Part shown: positions 27,689-36,689 of the stretch, piece after piece
How positions within the stretch are numbered: position 1 is the stretch's first letter
How the letters are laid out: each line of letters starts with the position of its first letter
Assembly: GCA_963818225.1 (NCBI GenBank)
Contig: CAWFRO010000011.1
Location: 434,001-498,000 of the forward strand
Source of the DNA: Palsa-504 sp963818225
Lineage (GTDB): Bacteria; Actinomycetota; Actinomycetes; Streptosporangiales; Streptosporangiaceae
Length of the DNA stretch: 64,000 nt
Reading direction: 5' to 3'
The notes under the pieces: generated by a model
The model's input: the letters and a program-made list of their open reading frames with translations, nothing else
The model's database searches: none
What the model was told of the DNA's origin: nothing
Made by a program: the position numbers and the translations under genes

Positions 27689-27767
27689 ACCCGGATTATT
27701 TCAGAGTTTCTTCCTGCCTAACGGACCGTGGTGCCCGCGGCGCGCAGGCCCCGGTAACCTGGCCACC

Positions 27768-28148
27768 ATGGATGAGAACCGGGCCCGCCGAGTGACCGAC
27801 GCACTACGCGAGCGCGGCATCGCCGCGCACCTGCTCAAGTCGGGTGTGGACGCGTACGCGGTGCAGGTGCCCGCCGGGCAGGGCCGGGAGGCGGTCTGGG
27901 GCGCCGAGGGCACGACCGGGCTGGAAGCCGAGGTCCTCCTGGACGGGGACCTGGTGGGCTTCGTGCCGCAGATCCCCGGATCGCAGGACTTCGACGACGC
28001 CCAGATCGCGGACGCCATCGCCCGGGCCGACTACGACGAGCCGGTCGGGTACGAACGCCCCGAGGCGCCGCCGCCCGGCACGCCGCTGGCCCCGGAGGGC
28101 GGGGTGTTCCGCCGCTTCACCGACGGCTTCCGGTACGACTCGGACTAA
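27768..28148 (+). CDS. small hypothetical protein
   Basis: 126 residues, acidic, no membrane segment: MDENRARRVTDALRERGIAA, then GFVPQIPGSQDFDDAQIADA. It looks like an alpha/beta protein of actinobacterial type without assigned function. ATG 27768 is chosen since codon bias begins there and upstream codons are atypical; there is no clear ribosome site, so it may be leaderless. xthA begins ten bases downstream, suggesting one transcript. Confidence 0.7.
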   Translation: MDENRARRVTDALRERGIAAHLLKSGVDAYAVQVPAGQGREAVWGAEGTTGLEAEVLLDGDLVGFVPQIPGSQDFDDAQIADAIARADYDEPVGYERPEAPPPGTPLAPEGGVFRRFTDGFRYDSD

Positions 28149-28158
28149 CGTTGCCGGC

Positions 28159-28977
28159 GTGCGCCTCGCGACCTGGAATGTGAACTCGGTCAAGGCCCGG
28201 CTGCCGCGGCTGCTGCAGTGGCTGGCCGAGGCCGAGCCCGACGTGGTCGGCCTGCAGGAGACCAAGGTCACGGCGGCCGGGTTCCCCGCCGCCGAGATCG
28301 AGGAGCTCGGCTACGAGGTCGCCGCCCACGGCGAGGGCCGGTGGAACGGCGTGGCCCTGCTGTCCCGGGTCGGCCTGGAGCAGGTCAGCCTGGGCTTTCC
28401 CGGCGAGCCCGGGTACGAGACCGAGCAGTCCGAGGCGCTGCTGCTGGACGAGCCCGGCCTGCGCCGCCCGGAAGCCCGGGCGGTCGGCGCGGACTGCGGC
28501 GGCATCCGGTTCTGGTCGCTGTACGCGCCCAACGGGCGCACCCCCGGCTCGGCCCACTACGCGTACAAGCTCGGCTGGTACGCGGCGCTGCGCGACGCGC
28601 TCGAGGCGGAGCTCAGCCGGCGGCCCGCGCTGGTGGCGATGGGCGATTTCAACGTGGCGCCGACCGACGCCGACGTGTGGGATCCCGCGGTGTTCGTCGG
28701 TTCCACCCACGTCACCGCGCCGGAACGGCAGGCCCTCGCCGACCTGCGCGCCCTCGGGCTGGCGGACGTCGTGCCCGCGCCCATGAAGGGGCCGCATCCG
28801 TTCACCTACTGGGATTACCGGGCCGGCGCCTTCCCCAAGGACATGGGCATGCGCATCGACCTGGTCTACGCCACCGAGGCCGTCACGGCCCGGGTGGCCG
28901 GGGCCTACGTGGACCGTGAGGCCCGCAAGGGCCACGCCCCGTCCGACCACGCCCCGGTGGTGGTGGACCTCAACTGA
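28159..28977 (+). CDS. xthA: exodeoxyribonuclease III / AP endonuclease
   Basis: 272 residues, EEP nuclease fold. Metal and catalytic motifs are in order: LATWNVNSVKARL, GLQETKV, SLYAPNGR, VAMGDFNVAPTDADVW, and RIDLVYAT with SDHAPVVVDL at the end. It cuts DNA at abasic sites and degrades 3' ends in base excision repair. GTG 28159 puts the conserved MRLATWNVNS at the N terminus. Confidence 0.94.
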   Translation: MRLATWNVNSVKARLPRLLQWLAEAEPDVVGLQETKVTAAGFPAAEIEELGYEVAAHGEGRWNGVALLSRVGLEQVSLGFPGEPGYETEQSEALLLDEPGLRRPEARAVGADCGGIRFWSLYAPNGRTPGSAHYAYKLGWYAALRDALEAELSRRPALVAMGDFNVAPTDADVWDPAVFVGSTHVTAPERQALADLRALGLADVVPAPMKGPHPFTYWDYRAGAFPKDMGMRIDLVYATEAVTARVAGAYVDREARKGHAPSDHAPVVVDLN

Positions 28978-28986
28978 GCCCGCCCA

Positions 28987-29344
28987 TCACAGATCGATGC
29001 CCTGGCCGTCCAGGTAACGGGCCGCGACCGTCTTGGGCACCACCATGCGCCAGGCGTCGATGAGCAGCTCGCGCAGTTCGTCCGCATCCAGCGCGCGCAG
29101 CCTGGCCCGGACCCAGTGGTACCGCTCGTCGGCGGGCAGCGGCATCAGGAACTTGTCCGGCTCACCGGCCACCAGCGCGGCGCGTTCCTCCTTGGGGAAC
29201 CCGAACCCGATCCGCTCCTCGTCGGGTGAGACCGAGGCGTAGACCAGCGCTGCCCACCCGGAACTTGGTGTGGTCGCGGATCAGGTGCTCGGTGGTGCGC
29301 GGCAGCGCCATCGCGATCCGCCGCACGTCATCGACGGTGGCCAT
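28987..29344 (-). CDS. MmcQ/YjbR-family protein, one frameshift
   Basis: Two frames together give a 118-residue MmcQ/YjbR protein: VDDVRRIAMALPRTTEHLIR and KFRVG from ATG 29344, then ALVYASVSPDEERIGFGFPK and PADERYHWVRARL to the stop at 28987. The span of 358 bases is one more than a whole number of codons, consistent with one extra base near 29253. The fold is a CyaY-like DNA-binding candidate of unknown role. It overlaps nothing but starts six bases from the MFS gene stop and is probably co-transcribed with it. Confidence 0.75.
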
Positions 29345-29349
29345 CGCGG

Positions 29350-30804
29350 CTACCAGCTGGTCTTGGCCGAGCCCGCGCGCAGCGCCGACAGCGCCGCGGC
29401 CAGCACCATGAACCCCATCATCGCGTAGAACGCCGCGTGCAGGCCCTGGGTGAACGCGGCCGCGACCGCGCCGTGCAGGCTGGTGTTGCCGACGAAGATG
29501 GCGAAGGCCAGCCCCCGGGAGATCGACCTGGAGGCGATGAGGATCGCGACCGCGAAGGAGAACACCATGCCGATGTTGGAGAACGTCCGCAGCATGCCCG
29601 ACGCGATGCCGAACGACTCCGGTGGCGCCGCCTTCATAATGGCCGCGTTGTTCGCGGGGAAGAAGAAGCTCGCCCCGATGCCGTTGATGATGCTGGCCAC
29701 CACGACCACCCACAGGCCGGTGGTCATGCCGAGCTGGGCGTAGATGGCCAGGCTGCCCACCTGGATGGCCAGCCCGGCGGTGGCGGGCAGGACCGGCCCG
29801 CGCCGGTCCGCGAGCCGCCCGGCGTACGGGCCGGCCACCGAGCCGATCACGTAGCCGGGCACCAGCAGCAGCGAGGCGTGGATGGGGGACAGGCCGCGCG
29901 GTCCCTGCAGGTACATGATCAGCAGGAACAGCACGGCGAAGCTGGCCAGTCCCTGGAACAGCGACGCGAGCAGCGAGGCGCTCATGGTCGGGACCCGGAA
30001 GATCGACAGCGGCAGCATCGGCTCGGCCTGACGGCTCTCGATGAGGACGAACGCGCCGATGAGCGCCACCCCGCCGATCAGGTAGCCGGCCACCTCGGCG
30101 TCGAACGCGGTGGTGGCCAGCCTGGTCATCGCCCACAGCACGCCGAACAAGCCGAGCCCGAGGGTGATCATGCCGGGCAGGTCCAGGCGGCGCTGTATCC
30201 GCTCGGCCCGGTCGTGCAGCACCCGGCGGGCGACCGCCAGCGCCGCCACCCCGACCGGCACGTTGATCCCGAAGATCCACCGCCAGGAGACATAGGTCAC
30301 GATCAGGCCGCCGAGCACGATGCCGATGACCGCGCCCATGGTCCAGCCGACCGAGGTGAAGCCGTAGGCCCGCCCCCGGCGCTCGCGCGGGTACAGGTCG
30401 GCGATCACCGCCCCGCTGTTGGCCATGATGAACGCGCCGCCCACGCCCTGCAGCACCCGGAAGGCGATGATCGAGGCCTCGTTCCAGGCCAGTGCGCAGG
30501 CCAGTGACCCGAGCACGAAGACCGCGAACCCGGCCTGGTACATCCGGACCCGGCCGAACATGTCGCCGAGCCGCCCGACCTGGGTGGCGAGCAGCGTGAT
30601 GGTGAGCAGGAAGCTGATGATGACCCAGATCACGGCCGAGAGCGCGACGTGCAGCCCGCGCTGGATCTCCGGCAGGGCCAGCACCACGATCGTGGTGTCC
30701 ACTGCGGTCATCAGCACGCCGGTCATGATGACCGCCATCGCGACGCCGGTCCGCTGCGTCGCCCCGGCCTGCGCAGGCGGCCGGATCACCCGGGGGACGG
30801 ACAC
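29350..30804 (-). CDS. MFS multidrug exporter, EmrB/QacA (DHA2) type
   Basis: 484 residues, about 14 hydrophobic helices. The DHA2 signature VDTTIVVLALPEIQRGL is in helix 1, LGDMFGRVRMYQAG in loop 2-3 and VGWTMGAVIGIVLGGLI is motif C of antiporters. It probably exports drugs or toxic metabolites in exchange for protons. It is followed by the MmcQ-like gene six bases away. No regulator is adjacent. Confidence 0.9.
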   Translation of the reverse strand: MSVPRVIRPPAQAGATQRTGVAMAVIMTGVLMTAVDTTIVVLALPEIQRGLHVALSAVIWVIISFLLTITLLATQVGRLGDMFGRVRMYQAGFAVFVLGSLACALAWNEASIIAFRVLQGVGGAFIMANSGAVIADLYPRERRGRAYGFTSVGWTMGAVIGIVLGGLIVTYVSWRWIFGINVPVGVAALAVARRVLHDRAERIQRRLDLPGMITLGLGLFGVLWAMTRLATTAFDAEVAGYLIGGVALIGAFVLIESRQAEPMLPLSIFRVPTMSASLLASLFQGLASFAVLFLLIMYLQGPRGLSPIHASLLLVPGYVIGSVAGPYAGRLADRRGPVLPATAGLAIQVGSLAIYAQLGMTTGLWVVVVASIINGIGASFFFPANNAAIMKAAPPESFGIASGMLRTFSNIGMVFSFAVAILIASRSISRGLAFAIFVGNTSLHGAVAAAFTQGLHAAFYAMMGFMVLAAALSALRAGSAKTSW

Positions 30805-30878
30805 GCAGCTAGCTTATCCGGGCGGTCGGCGCCGCGACTAGGCTGGACGATGGCACTTCCGGGTAAAGGGGGCTGTCG

Positions 30879-31133
30879 GTGGCCAGAGACGAGTCCTCGA
30901 TCGGCCGCGTGGGCGTCCTGACCGTCGGCACGCGGGGCGAGCGCGGCCCCGGCGAGGTGCTCATCAAGATCCGCGGCGGTTCCGAGGCCTTTCTGGCCTG
31001 GTCACAGAAGCCTCTGCCCAAAGGGGCGACCGTCCTGGTCATCGAGTCCCGGGGCGAACGAGCGCTCGACGTCATCGAGTGGGAGGACGCACTCGGCGAG
31101 AGCCCGCGCACTGCGGGGTTACGTTTCTTTTAG
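30879..31133 (+). CDS. NfeD-like OB-fold protein
   Basis: 84 residues: IGRVGVLTVG, GEVLIKIRGGSEAFLAW and LPKGATVLVIESRG follow the pattern of the soluble NfeD C-terminal OB domain (strand - PKGT - strand). There is no membrane segment. GTG 30879 is preceded by AAAGGGGG. A flotillin-like gene follows 13 bases downstream; NfeD-flotillin pairs are widespread and organise membrane microdomains. Confidence 0.75.
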   Translation: MARDESSIGRVGVLTVGTRGERGPGEVLIKIRGGSEAFLAWSQKPLPKGATVLVIESRGERALDVIEWEDALGESPRTAGLRFF

Positions 31134-31146
31134 GAGATGAACAACG

Positions 31147-32328
31147 ATGTTCGGCTACCGTGTTCCGGCCCCCGACGAGGCCATGCTGATTTCCGGACGA
31201 GGGGGCGGCGCGCAAGGTGCGCCGTTCAAGGTGGTGGTCGGCCGCGGCGCCTTCGTCACGCCCGTGTTCCGCAAGGTCCGCTACCTCTCCCTGTCCCTGC
31301 GCGAAGCCGAGGTCGCCGAGCAGTGCGTGACCCATCAGGGCATCGCGCTGAACGTGCGCGCGGTGATCGCGTTCAAGGTCGGCAACGACGAGGAATCCAT
31401 CGTCAACGCCGGGCAGCGGTTCCTGTCCGACCAGGACCAGATGTCGCTGCTGACCGGGCGGATCTTCGCCGGCCATCTGCGCTCGATCATCGGCTCGCTG
31501 ACGGTCGAGGAGATCGTCACCGAGCGGCAGAAGCTGGCCACCGAGGTCCTGGACGGATCCAAGGGCGAGATGGCCAGGATCGGGCTGATCGTGGACTCGC
31601 TGCAGATCCAGTCGATCGACGATATGGGCGCCGGCTACATCGCCGCGATGGCCGCGCCGAACAACGCCGCCATCCAGCGCCAGGCCAAGATCGCGCAGGC
31701 GCAGGCCGACCAGGCCGCGGCGGAGGCCCAGCAGGCGTCGGTCCGCAAGCAGGCCGAGTTTGCCCGGGAGACCTCCGTCGTGCAGGCCCAGTACAAGGCC
31801 GAGGTGGACCGGGCGCAGGCCGAGGCGGCCCAGGCGGGCCCGCTGGCGCAGGCCAACGCCCAGCTTGCGGTGATCAACGCCCAGGCCGAGCTCGCCCAGC
31901 AGCAAGCTCAGCTGAGGCAGCAGCAGCTGGTCTCCGAGGTGGTCAAGCCCGCCGAGGCCGAGGCCGAGCGGGTCAGGATCCTGGCCCGGGCCGACGCCGA
32001 GCGGACCCGGATCCAGGCTGAGGCGGCCGCGTCGAACAACCGCGTCGCCCTCGACCAGCTGCTCATCAACCAGCTGCCGATGATCGTCAAGGAGGCCGCG
32101 GGCGGGCTGGCCGGCGCGAACGTCAGCGTGCTCAACGGGGCCGATGGCCTCGGCGAGATTGCCGCCGGCCTGGTCAGCCAGGGCCTGACCATCCTCGACT
32201 CGGTCCGCCGGGGCCTGCCCAGCCAGTACCAGGCCAGCCCGCCCAACGGCCGCGCCATCGGCGGCCTGGCCGGCCCGGAGGCCCAGGCTGCCGCAAAGAA
32301 CGAGCCGGAGGCCGAGTCGGCCCGGTAA
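31147..32328 (+). CDS. flotillin-like SPFH/band-7 protein
   Basis: 393 residues. SPFH domain about 5-160 (GFDV-type core QGIALNVRAVIAFKVGN, then AGHLRSIIGSLTVEEI), followed by an Ala/Glu/Gln-rich coiled coil (about 175-300) with the EA repeats of flotillins, and a C-terminal oligomerisation part (VALDQLLINQLPMIVKEAAG). No clear transmembrane helix is present at the N terminus, so it probably sits on the inner face of the membrane. It acts as a membrane scaffold with the NfeD-like protein upstream. Confidence 0.88.
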   Translation: MFGYRVPAPDEAMLISGRGGGAQGAPFKVVVGRGAFVTPVFRKVRYLSLSLREAEVAEQCVTHQGIALNVRAVIAFKVGNDEESIVNAGQRFLSDQDQMSLLTGRIFAGHLRSIIGSLTVEEIVTERQKLATEVLDGSKGEMARIGLIVDSLQIQSIDDMGAGYIAAMAAPNNAAIQRQAKIAQAQADQAAAEAQQASVRKQAEFARETSVVQAQYKAEVDRAQAEAAQAGPLAQANAQLAVINAQAELAQQQAQLRQQQLVSEVVKPAEAEAERVRILARADAERTRIQAEAAASNNRVALDQLLINQLPMIVKEAAGGLAGANVSVLNGADGLGEIAAGLVSQGLTILDSVRRGLPSQYQASPPNGRAIGGLAGPEAQAAAKNEPEAESAR

Positions 32329-32397
32329 AAATGGCGATTTGCTGACGCCGGGCCGATACCGGCCCGGCCCGGCTCGCGCCGGCCTAGGCTCGCACGC

Positions 32398-34242
32398 GTG
32401 ACCATAGCGCCGGCGGCCGTCCCGGTCCGGGTGCCCCCGGAGCGGGCCCGCTCGCTGAGCGGCCGCCGGACGGTGGCGCTGGCCGGCGTGTATTACCTGC
32501 TGGCGGCGCTGGCGGTCACACTGTGGCTGTGGCGGGATCCGGCGTCGCGCACGGTCGCGGGCAACCCCAATGACGCCGACCAGTTCGCCTGGTTCTTCCG
32601 CTACGACGCCACCGCGATCGCGCACTTCCGGCTGCCGGCCCTGGTCACCACGGCCATGAACGCGCCGCAGGGCGTGAACCTCATGTGGAACACGCCGCTG
32701 CTGCTGCCCGGGGTGCTGCTCGCGCCGGTGACCTTGCTGTTCGGGCCGCAGGTGAGCCTGACCGTGCTGCTGACCGCCGGGTTCGCCGGATCGGCCACGG
32801 CCATGTTCGCCGTCCTGCGGCGCTGGACGGTCAGCGTGCCCGCCGCGGCGCTCGGCGGGGCGGTCTACGGCTTCTCTCCGGCGCTGCTGCACTCGGCCAT
32901 CGGCCATTACGACCTGCAGTTCGCCGTGTTCCCGCCGCTGATCGCCGACGCGGCGGTCCGGCTGGCGACCGGACGCGCGAGCGCCGTGCGCGGCGGCCTG
33001 AGCCTCGGGCTGCTGCTCGCCGCGCAGCTGTTCATCAGCGAGGAGATCGGGTTCGACGCCGCGCTGGCCGCGGCGGTGCTGGTCATCGTCGTCGCGGTCA
33101 GCCGGCCCCGCCTGGTGGCGGCCCGGATCGCCGCGCTGGCCGGCGGCGCGGCGATCGCGGCCGCCACGGTGGCCGCGCTGGCCGGCTACCCGCTGTGGGT
33201 CCAGTTCTTCGGCCCGCTGCCGCAGCACGGCAGCCCGTTCGCCACCGACTTCTTCAAGAACGACCTGTCCGGGTTCGTCGTCCCCTCCTCGCTCATGCTG
33301 TTCCACACCGCGGGCAGCGCGGCGCAGGCCCTGCGCTACCAGGGCCAGCTGCCGGAATACGTCGGCTACCTGGGCTGGCCGCTGATCGCGGTGCTCGCCG
33401 CGGGAGCGCTGCGGTTCTGGCGCCGGCTGCCGGTCCGCGCGTGCGCTGTCACCTGCGCGGTGCTGATCACGTTCTCGCTCGGCGGCACCCTGCTGGCCAG
33501 CGGTCACGAGCACGCCGCGGTCAAGCTGCCCTGGTACTGGCTGCAGGGGCTGCCCGTGCTCAGCGTGGCGCTGCCCGACCGGTTCTCGGTGGTGGCCGAC
33601 GGCGCGGCGGCCGCCCTGCTGGCCTTCTGCGTCGACGCGGCCGGGCCGGTCCTGGCCGCCTTCGCGGCCCGCCGCCTGCCCCGCCTCGCGTCCGGGACGC
33701 GGCCCGCCGTGGTGGTCATGTCCTGCGCCGTCCTGGCCGTGCTGCCCATCGTCCCCCGGCCGCTGCCCGCCGTGGCCGCGACCACGCCGCCGGCCGGCTG
33801 GTCGGCGGCCTTCGCCGCGCTGCGCCTGCCCGCCTCCGCCCCCGTGCTCGTGGTGCCGGTCCCGATGTCGACCTTCACCGAACCGCTGCGCTGGCAGGCT
33901 GACACCGGCCAGCCCGCCGCGCTCGTCGGCGGGTACTTCATGGGGCCGGCCTCGGGCGGCCGGGCCGCCACCGACGGCAGCGGCCCGCCCCCCGCGGCCC
34001 GCTACCTGAACGCCCTGTGGGCCGAATCCGGCGGCGGCCCGGCCGGCGCGTCGGCCGTGGCGCGGAGTTACGCGCGGACCGAGGCGGTGAGCGACGCGCG
34101 GATGCGCGCGCAGATCGCCGCCTGGAAGGCCGCGGCGGTGGTCGCGGTGACCGTCCGGAGCTCCGCCCTCGGCCGCTACCTCACCGCCCTGCTGGGCCCG
34201 CCGTCCGAGGTCACCGGCGACGTCATGGCCTGGCGTACGTAG
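32398..34242 (+). CDS. polytopic membrane protein, glycosyltransferase-like (GT-C type)
   Basis: 614 residues with about 10-11 hydrophobic helices and an extracytoplasmic C-terminal domain. The motif NPNDADQFAWFFRYDATAI in the first loop carries acidic residues where lipid-linked sugar transferases of the GT-C fold have their catalytic Asp. This resembles actinobacterial proteins often called hypothetical or glycosyltransferase. Substrate unknown. GTG 32398 is the first start. It is followed by a GT2 glycosyltransferase gene (126-base gap), consistent with envelope glycan or lipid work. Confidence 0.75.
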   Translation: MTIAPAAVPVRVPPERARSLSGRRTVALAGVYYLLAALAVTLWLWRDPASRTVAGNPNDADQFAWFFRYDATAIAHFRLPALVTTAMNAPQGVNLMWNTPLLLPGVLLAPVTLLFGPQVSLTVLLTAGFAGSATAMFAVLRRWTVSVPAAALGGAVYGFSPALLHSAIGHYDLQFAVFPPLIADAAVRLATGRASAVRGGLSLGLLLAAQLFISEEIGFDAALAAAVLVIVVAVSRPRLVAARIAALAGGAAIAAATVAALAGYPLWVQFFGPLPQHGSPFATDFFKNDLSGFVVPSSLMLFHTAGSAAQALRYQGQLPEYVGYLGWPLIAVLAAGALRFWRRLPVRACAVTCAVLITFSLGGTLLASGHEHAAVKLPWYWLQGLPVLSVALPDRFSVVADGAAAALLAFCVDAAGPVLAAFAARRLPRLASGTRPAVVVMSCAVLAVLPIVPRPLPAVAATTPPAGWSAAFAALRLPASAPVLVVPVPMSTFTEPLRWQADTGQPAALVGGYFMGPASGGRAATDGSGPPPAARYLNALWAESGGGPAGASAVARSYARTEAVSDARMRAQIAAWKAAAVVAVTVRSSALGRYLTALLGPPSEVTGDVMAWRT

Positions 34243-34367
34243 CACATCCAGTAGCACATCATGCGCGCCTGGCCTGCAGGCCCGGCCCCCTGGGCGCGCC
34301 CGTCCCCGGGAGCCGAACTCCCGGGGCGTCCGGCCCGGGCCCGCCTGCGATGTGAGAGGCTGCCCGG

Positions 34368-35564
34368 ATGCTGGCGTTGAGCGTGGCGTGCGCGGCGGCC
34401 GCGGTCGTCTGGGCCTACCTGGCCGTCGGGCACGGCGGGTACTGGCGCGCCCGCCAGTGGCTGCCGCGGTCCGCCGGTGCCGGGGAGCCGGCCCGGTGGC
34501 CGGACGTGACGGCGGTCATCCCGGCCCGCAACGAGGCCGCGCTGCTGCCGGCCGCGCTGCCCAGCCTGCTCGGCCAGGATTACCCCGGCACGCTGACCGT
34601 CATCCTGGTCGACGACTGCAGCTCGGACGGCACCGCGCAGGTCGCGGGAGAACTCGCGCGCAGCGTATCCCGCCCAGGGCGGGCGCTGCGCGTGGTGGCC
34701 GGCGCACCGCTTCCGGCCGGCTGGGCCGGGAAGGTATGGGCCATGTCCCAGGGACTCGCCGCGGCCGGCGCCGGTGGCGCGCGGCCCGCTTACGTGCTGT
34801 TCACCGACGCCGACATCGCCTGGGCGCGCGGCGCGCTGCGGGCCCTGGTCGGCGCGGCCGAGACCGACGACCGGGACCTGGTCTCGCAGATGGCCCTGCT
34901 GCGGACGGCCACCAGGTGGGAGCGGGTCGTCGTCCCCGCGTTCGTGTATTTCTTCGCCCAGCTCTACCCGTTCGCGCGGGTGAACTCGCCTCGGTCGCGC
35001 ACGGCGGCCGCGGCCGGCGGCTGCATGCTGGTGCGCCGCGAGGCACTGGAGCGATCCGGCGGGCTGGCCGGGATCAGCGGCGCCCGCATCGACGACGTGG
35101 CCCTCGGCCAGGTGATCAAGCGCCAGCGGGGCCGCTGCTGGCTCGGGCTGTCCACCGAGGTGCTGAGCGTGCGGCCCTATCCCCGGCTGGCCGACCTGTG
35201 GCAGATGGTCGCCCGGTCCGCGTACATCCAGCTCGGCTATTCTCCCTGGCTGCTGGCCGGGACCGTGGCCGGCCTGCTGTTCGTCTATGTCCTGCCGCCG
35301 GCCGGGGCGATCATCGGGCTGGCCGCCGGGGCCGCGACGTTTCCCGCCGCGCTCGCGGCTGGCGCGGGCCTGGCCGGCTGGGCGCTGATGTCGCTGACCT
35401 ACCTGCCCATACTCAGGGTGTACCGGCTGTCGCCGCTGCGGGCCCCCGGCCTGCCGCTGATTGCCGTGCTGTACGCCGCGATGACCGTCGACTCCGCGCG
35501 GCGCCATTACCTCGGCGGCGGCGCGGAGTGGAAGGGCCGTACGGACCTGGCCCGGTTACGCTAG
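34368..35564 (+). CDS. GT2 glycosyltransferase, HpnB-like
   Basis: 398 residues: a membrane helix at the N terminus, a GT-A fold with DVTAVIPARNEAALLPAALP, VILVDDCSSDGTAQVA and LFTDADIAWARGALRAL (DxD-type metal site), then RIDDVALGQVIKRQ, and two or three C-terminal helices. The overall layout is that of hopene-associated HpnB glycosyltransferases, but no other hopanoid gene is adjacent, so the acceptor lipid is open. GAGG lies ahead of ATG 34368. Confidence 0.82.
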   Translation: MLALSVACAAAAVVWAYLAVGHGGYWRARQWLPRSAGAGEPARWPDVTAVIPARNEAALLPAALPSLLGQDYPGTLTVILVDDCSSDGTAQVAGELARSVSRPGRALRVVAGAPLPAGWAGKVWAMSQGLAAAGAGGARPAYVLFTDADIAWARGALRALVGAAETDDRDLVSQMALLRTATRWERVVVPAFVYFFAQLYPFARVNSPRSRTAAAAGGCMLVRREALERSGGLAGISGARIDDVALGQVIKRQRGRCWLGLSTEVLSVRPYPRLADLWQMVARSAYIQLGYSPWLLAGTVAGLLFVYVLPPAGAIIGLAAGAATFPAALAAGAGLAGWALMSLTYLPILRVYRLSPLRAPGLPLIAVLYAAMTVDSARRHYLGGGAEWKGRTDLARLR

Positions 35565-35603
35565 CCGCGTCAGGAGCAAGGCAGGAAAGGGAAAGGGAAA
35601 GCC

Positions 35604-36689
35604 ATGACGATCAGTGTCCGGGGCGTGGTGGCCCGCGGTAAGGGCGAGCCGGTTGAGCTCACGACCGTGCTGGTGCCGGAGCCCGGGCCGGGCGAGGCGC
35701 TGGTCGCCGTGCAGGCGTGCGGCGTGTGCCACACCGACCTGCACTACAAGGAAGGCGGCATCGGGGCGGACTTCCCGTACCTGCTCGGCCACGAGGCGGC
35801 GGGCGTGATCGAGGCGGTCGGCCCGGACGTGACCGACGTCGCGCCCGGCGACTTCGTGATCCTCAACTGGCGCGCCGTCTGCGGGCACTGCCGGGCGTGC
35901 CGCCGCGGCCGGCCGTGGTACTGCTTCAGCACCTACAACGCGGTCCAGAAGATGACCCTGGCCGATGGCACGGTGCTGTCCCCCGCCCTGGGCATCGGCG
36001 CGTTCGCGGACAAGACGCTGGTGGCCGCCGGCCAGTGCACCAAGGTCGATCCGGCCATCAGCCCGGCCGTCGCGGGCCTGCTCGGCTGCGGCGTGATGGC
36101 GGGCCTGGGCGCGGCCCTCAACACCGGCGGCGTGAGCCGGGGCGACAGCGTGGCCGTGATCGGCTGCGGCGGCGTGGGCGACGCGGCGATCCTCGGCGCC
36201 CGGCTGGCCGGCGCGCAGACGATCATCGCGGTCGACGTGGACGACCGGAAGCTGGAGTGGGCGCGCGAGTTCGGCGCCACCGACGTGGTCAACTCGCGCT
36301 CCGCCGACCCGGTCGCCCGGATCAGGGAGCTGACCGGGGGATTCGGCGCCGACGTGGTGATCGAGGCGATCGGCCTGCCGGAGACCTACGAGCAGGCCTT
36401 CCACGCCCGCGACCTGGCCGGGACCGTGGTCCTGGTCGGCGTGCCGACCCCGGAGATGCGGCTGGACCTGCCGCTGCTCGACGTATTCGGCCGGGGCGGG
36501 GCGCTCAAGTCGTCCTGGTACGGCGACTGCCTGCCCAGCCGCGACTTCCCGATGCTGGTCGACCTGCATCTGTCCGGCCGCCTGCCGCTGGATAAGTTCG
36601 TGTCGGAAACCATCGGCCTGGACCAGGTCGAGGAGGCCTTCGCCAAGATGAGCCGCGGCGAGGTCCTGCGCAGCGTCGTGACCCTGTGA
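35604..36689 (+). CDS. mscR: mycothiol-dependent formaldehyde dehydrogenase (zinc MDR)
   Basis: 361 residues, zinc-type alcohol dehydrogenase fold. Catalytic zinc ligands occur in CGVCHTDLHY and GHEAAG, structural zinc cysteines in CGHCRACRRGRPWYC, and NAD binding in VAVIGCGGVGDAAI. The sequence FSTYNAVQKMTLADGT is characteristic of S-(hydroxymethyl)mycothiol dehydrogenase, which oxidises the formaldehyde-mycothiol adduct and can reduce S-nitrosomycothiol. Its stop overlaps the next gene's GTG, so the three genes to 38345 form one operon. Confidence 0.88.
   Translation: MTISVRGVVARGKGEPVELTTVLVPEPGPGEALVAVQACGVCHTDLHYKEGGIGADFPYLLGHEAAGVIEAVGPDVTDVAPGDFVILNWRAVCGHCRACRRGRPWYCFSTYNAVQKMTLADGTVLSPALGIGAFADKTLVAAGQCTKVDPAISPAVAGLLGCGVMAGLGAALNTGGVSRGDSVAVIGCGGVGDAAILGARLAGAQTIIAVDVDDRKLEWAREFGATDVVNSRSADPVARIRELTGGFGADVVIEAIGLPETYEQAFHARDLAGTVVLVGVPTPEMRLDLPLLDVFGRGGALKSSWYGDCLPSRDFPMLVDLHLSGRLPLDKFVSETIGLDQVEEAFAKMSRGEVLRSVVTL

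Noticed and set aside
31072..34257. 1061-codon open frame on the minus strand
   Set aside because: It lies entirely antisense to the flotillin and polytopic membrane protein genes, which have clear motifs; its composition (H, R, G, Q-rich) is that of a high-GC shadow frame.
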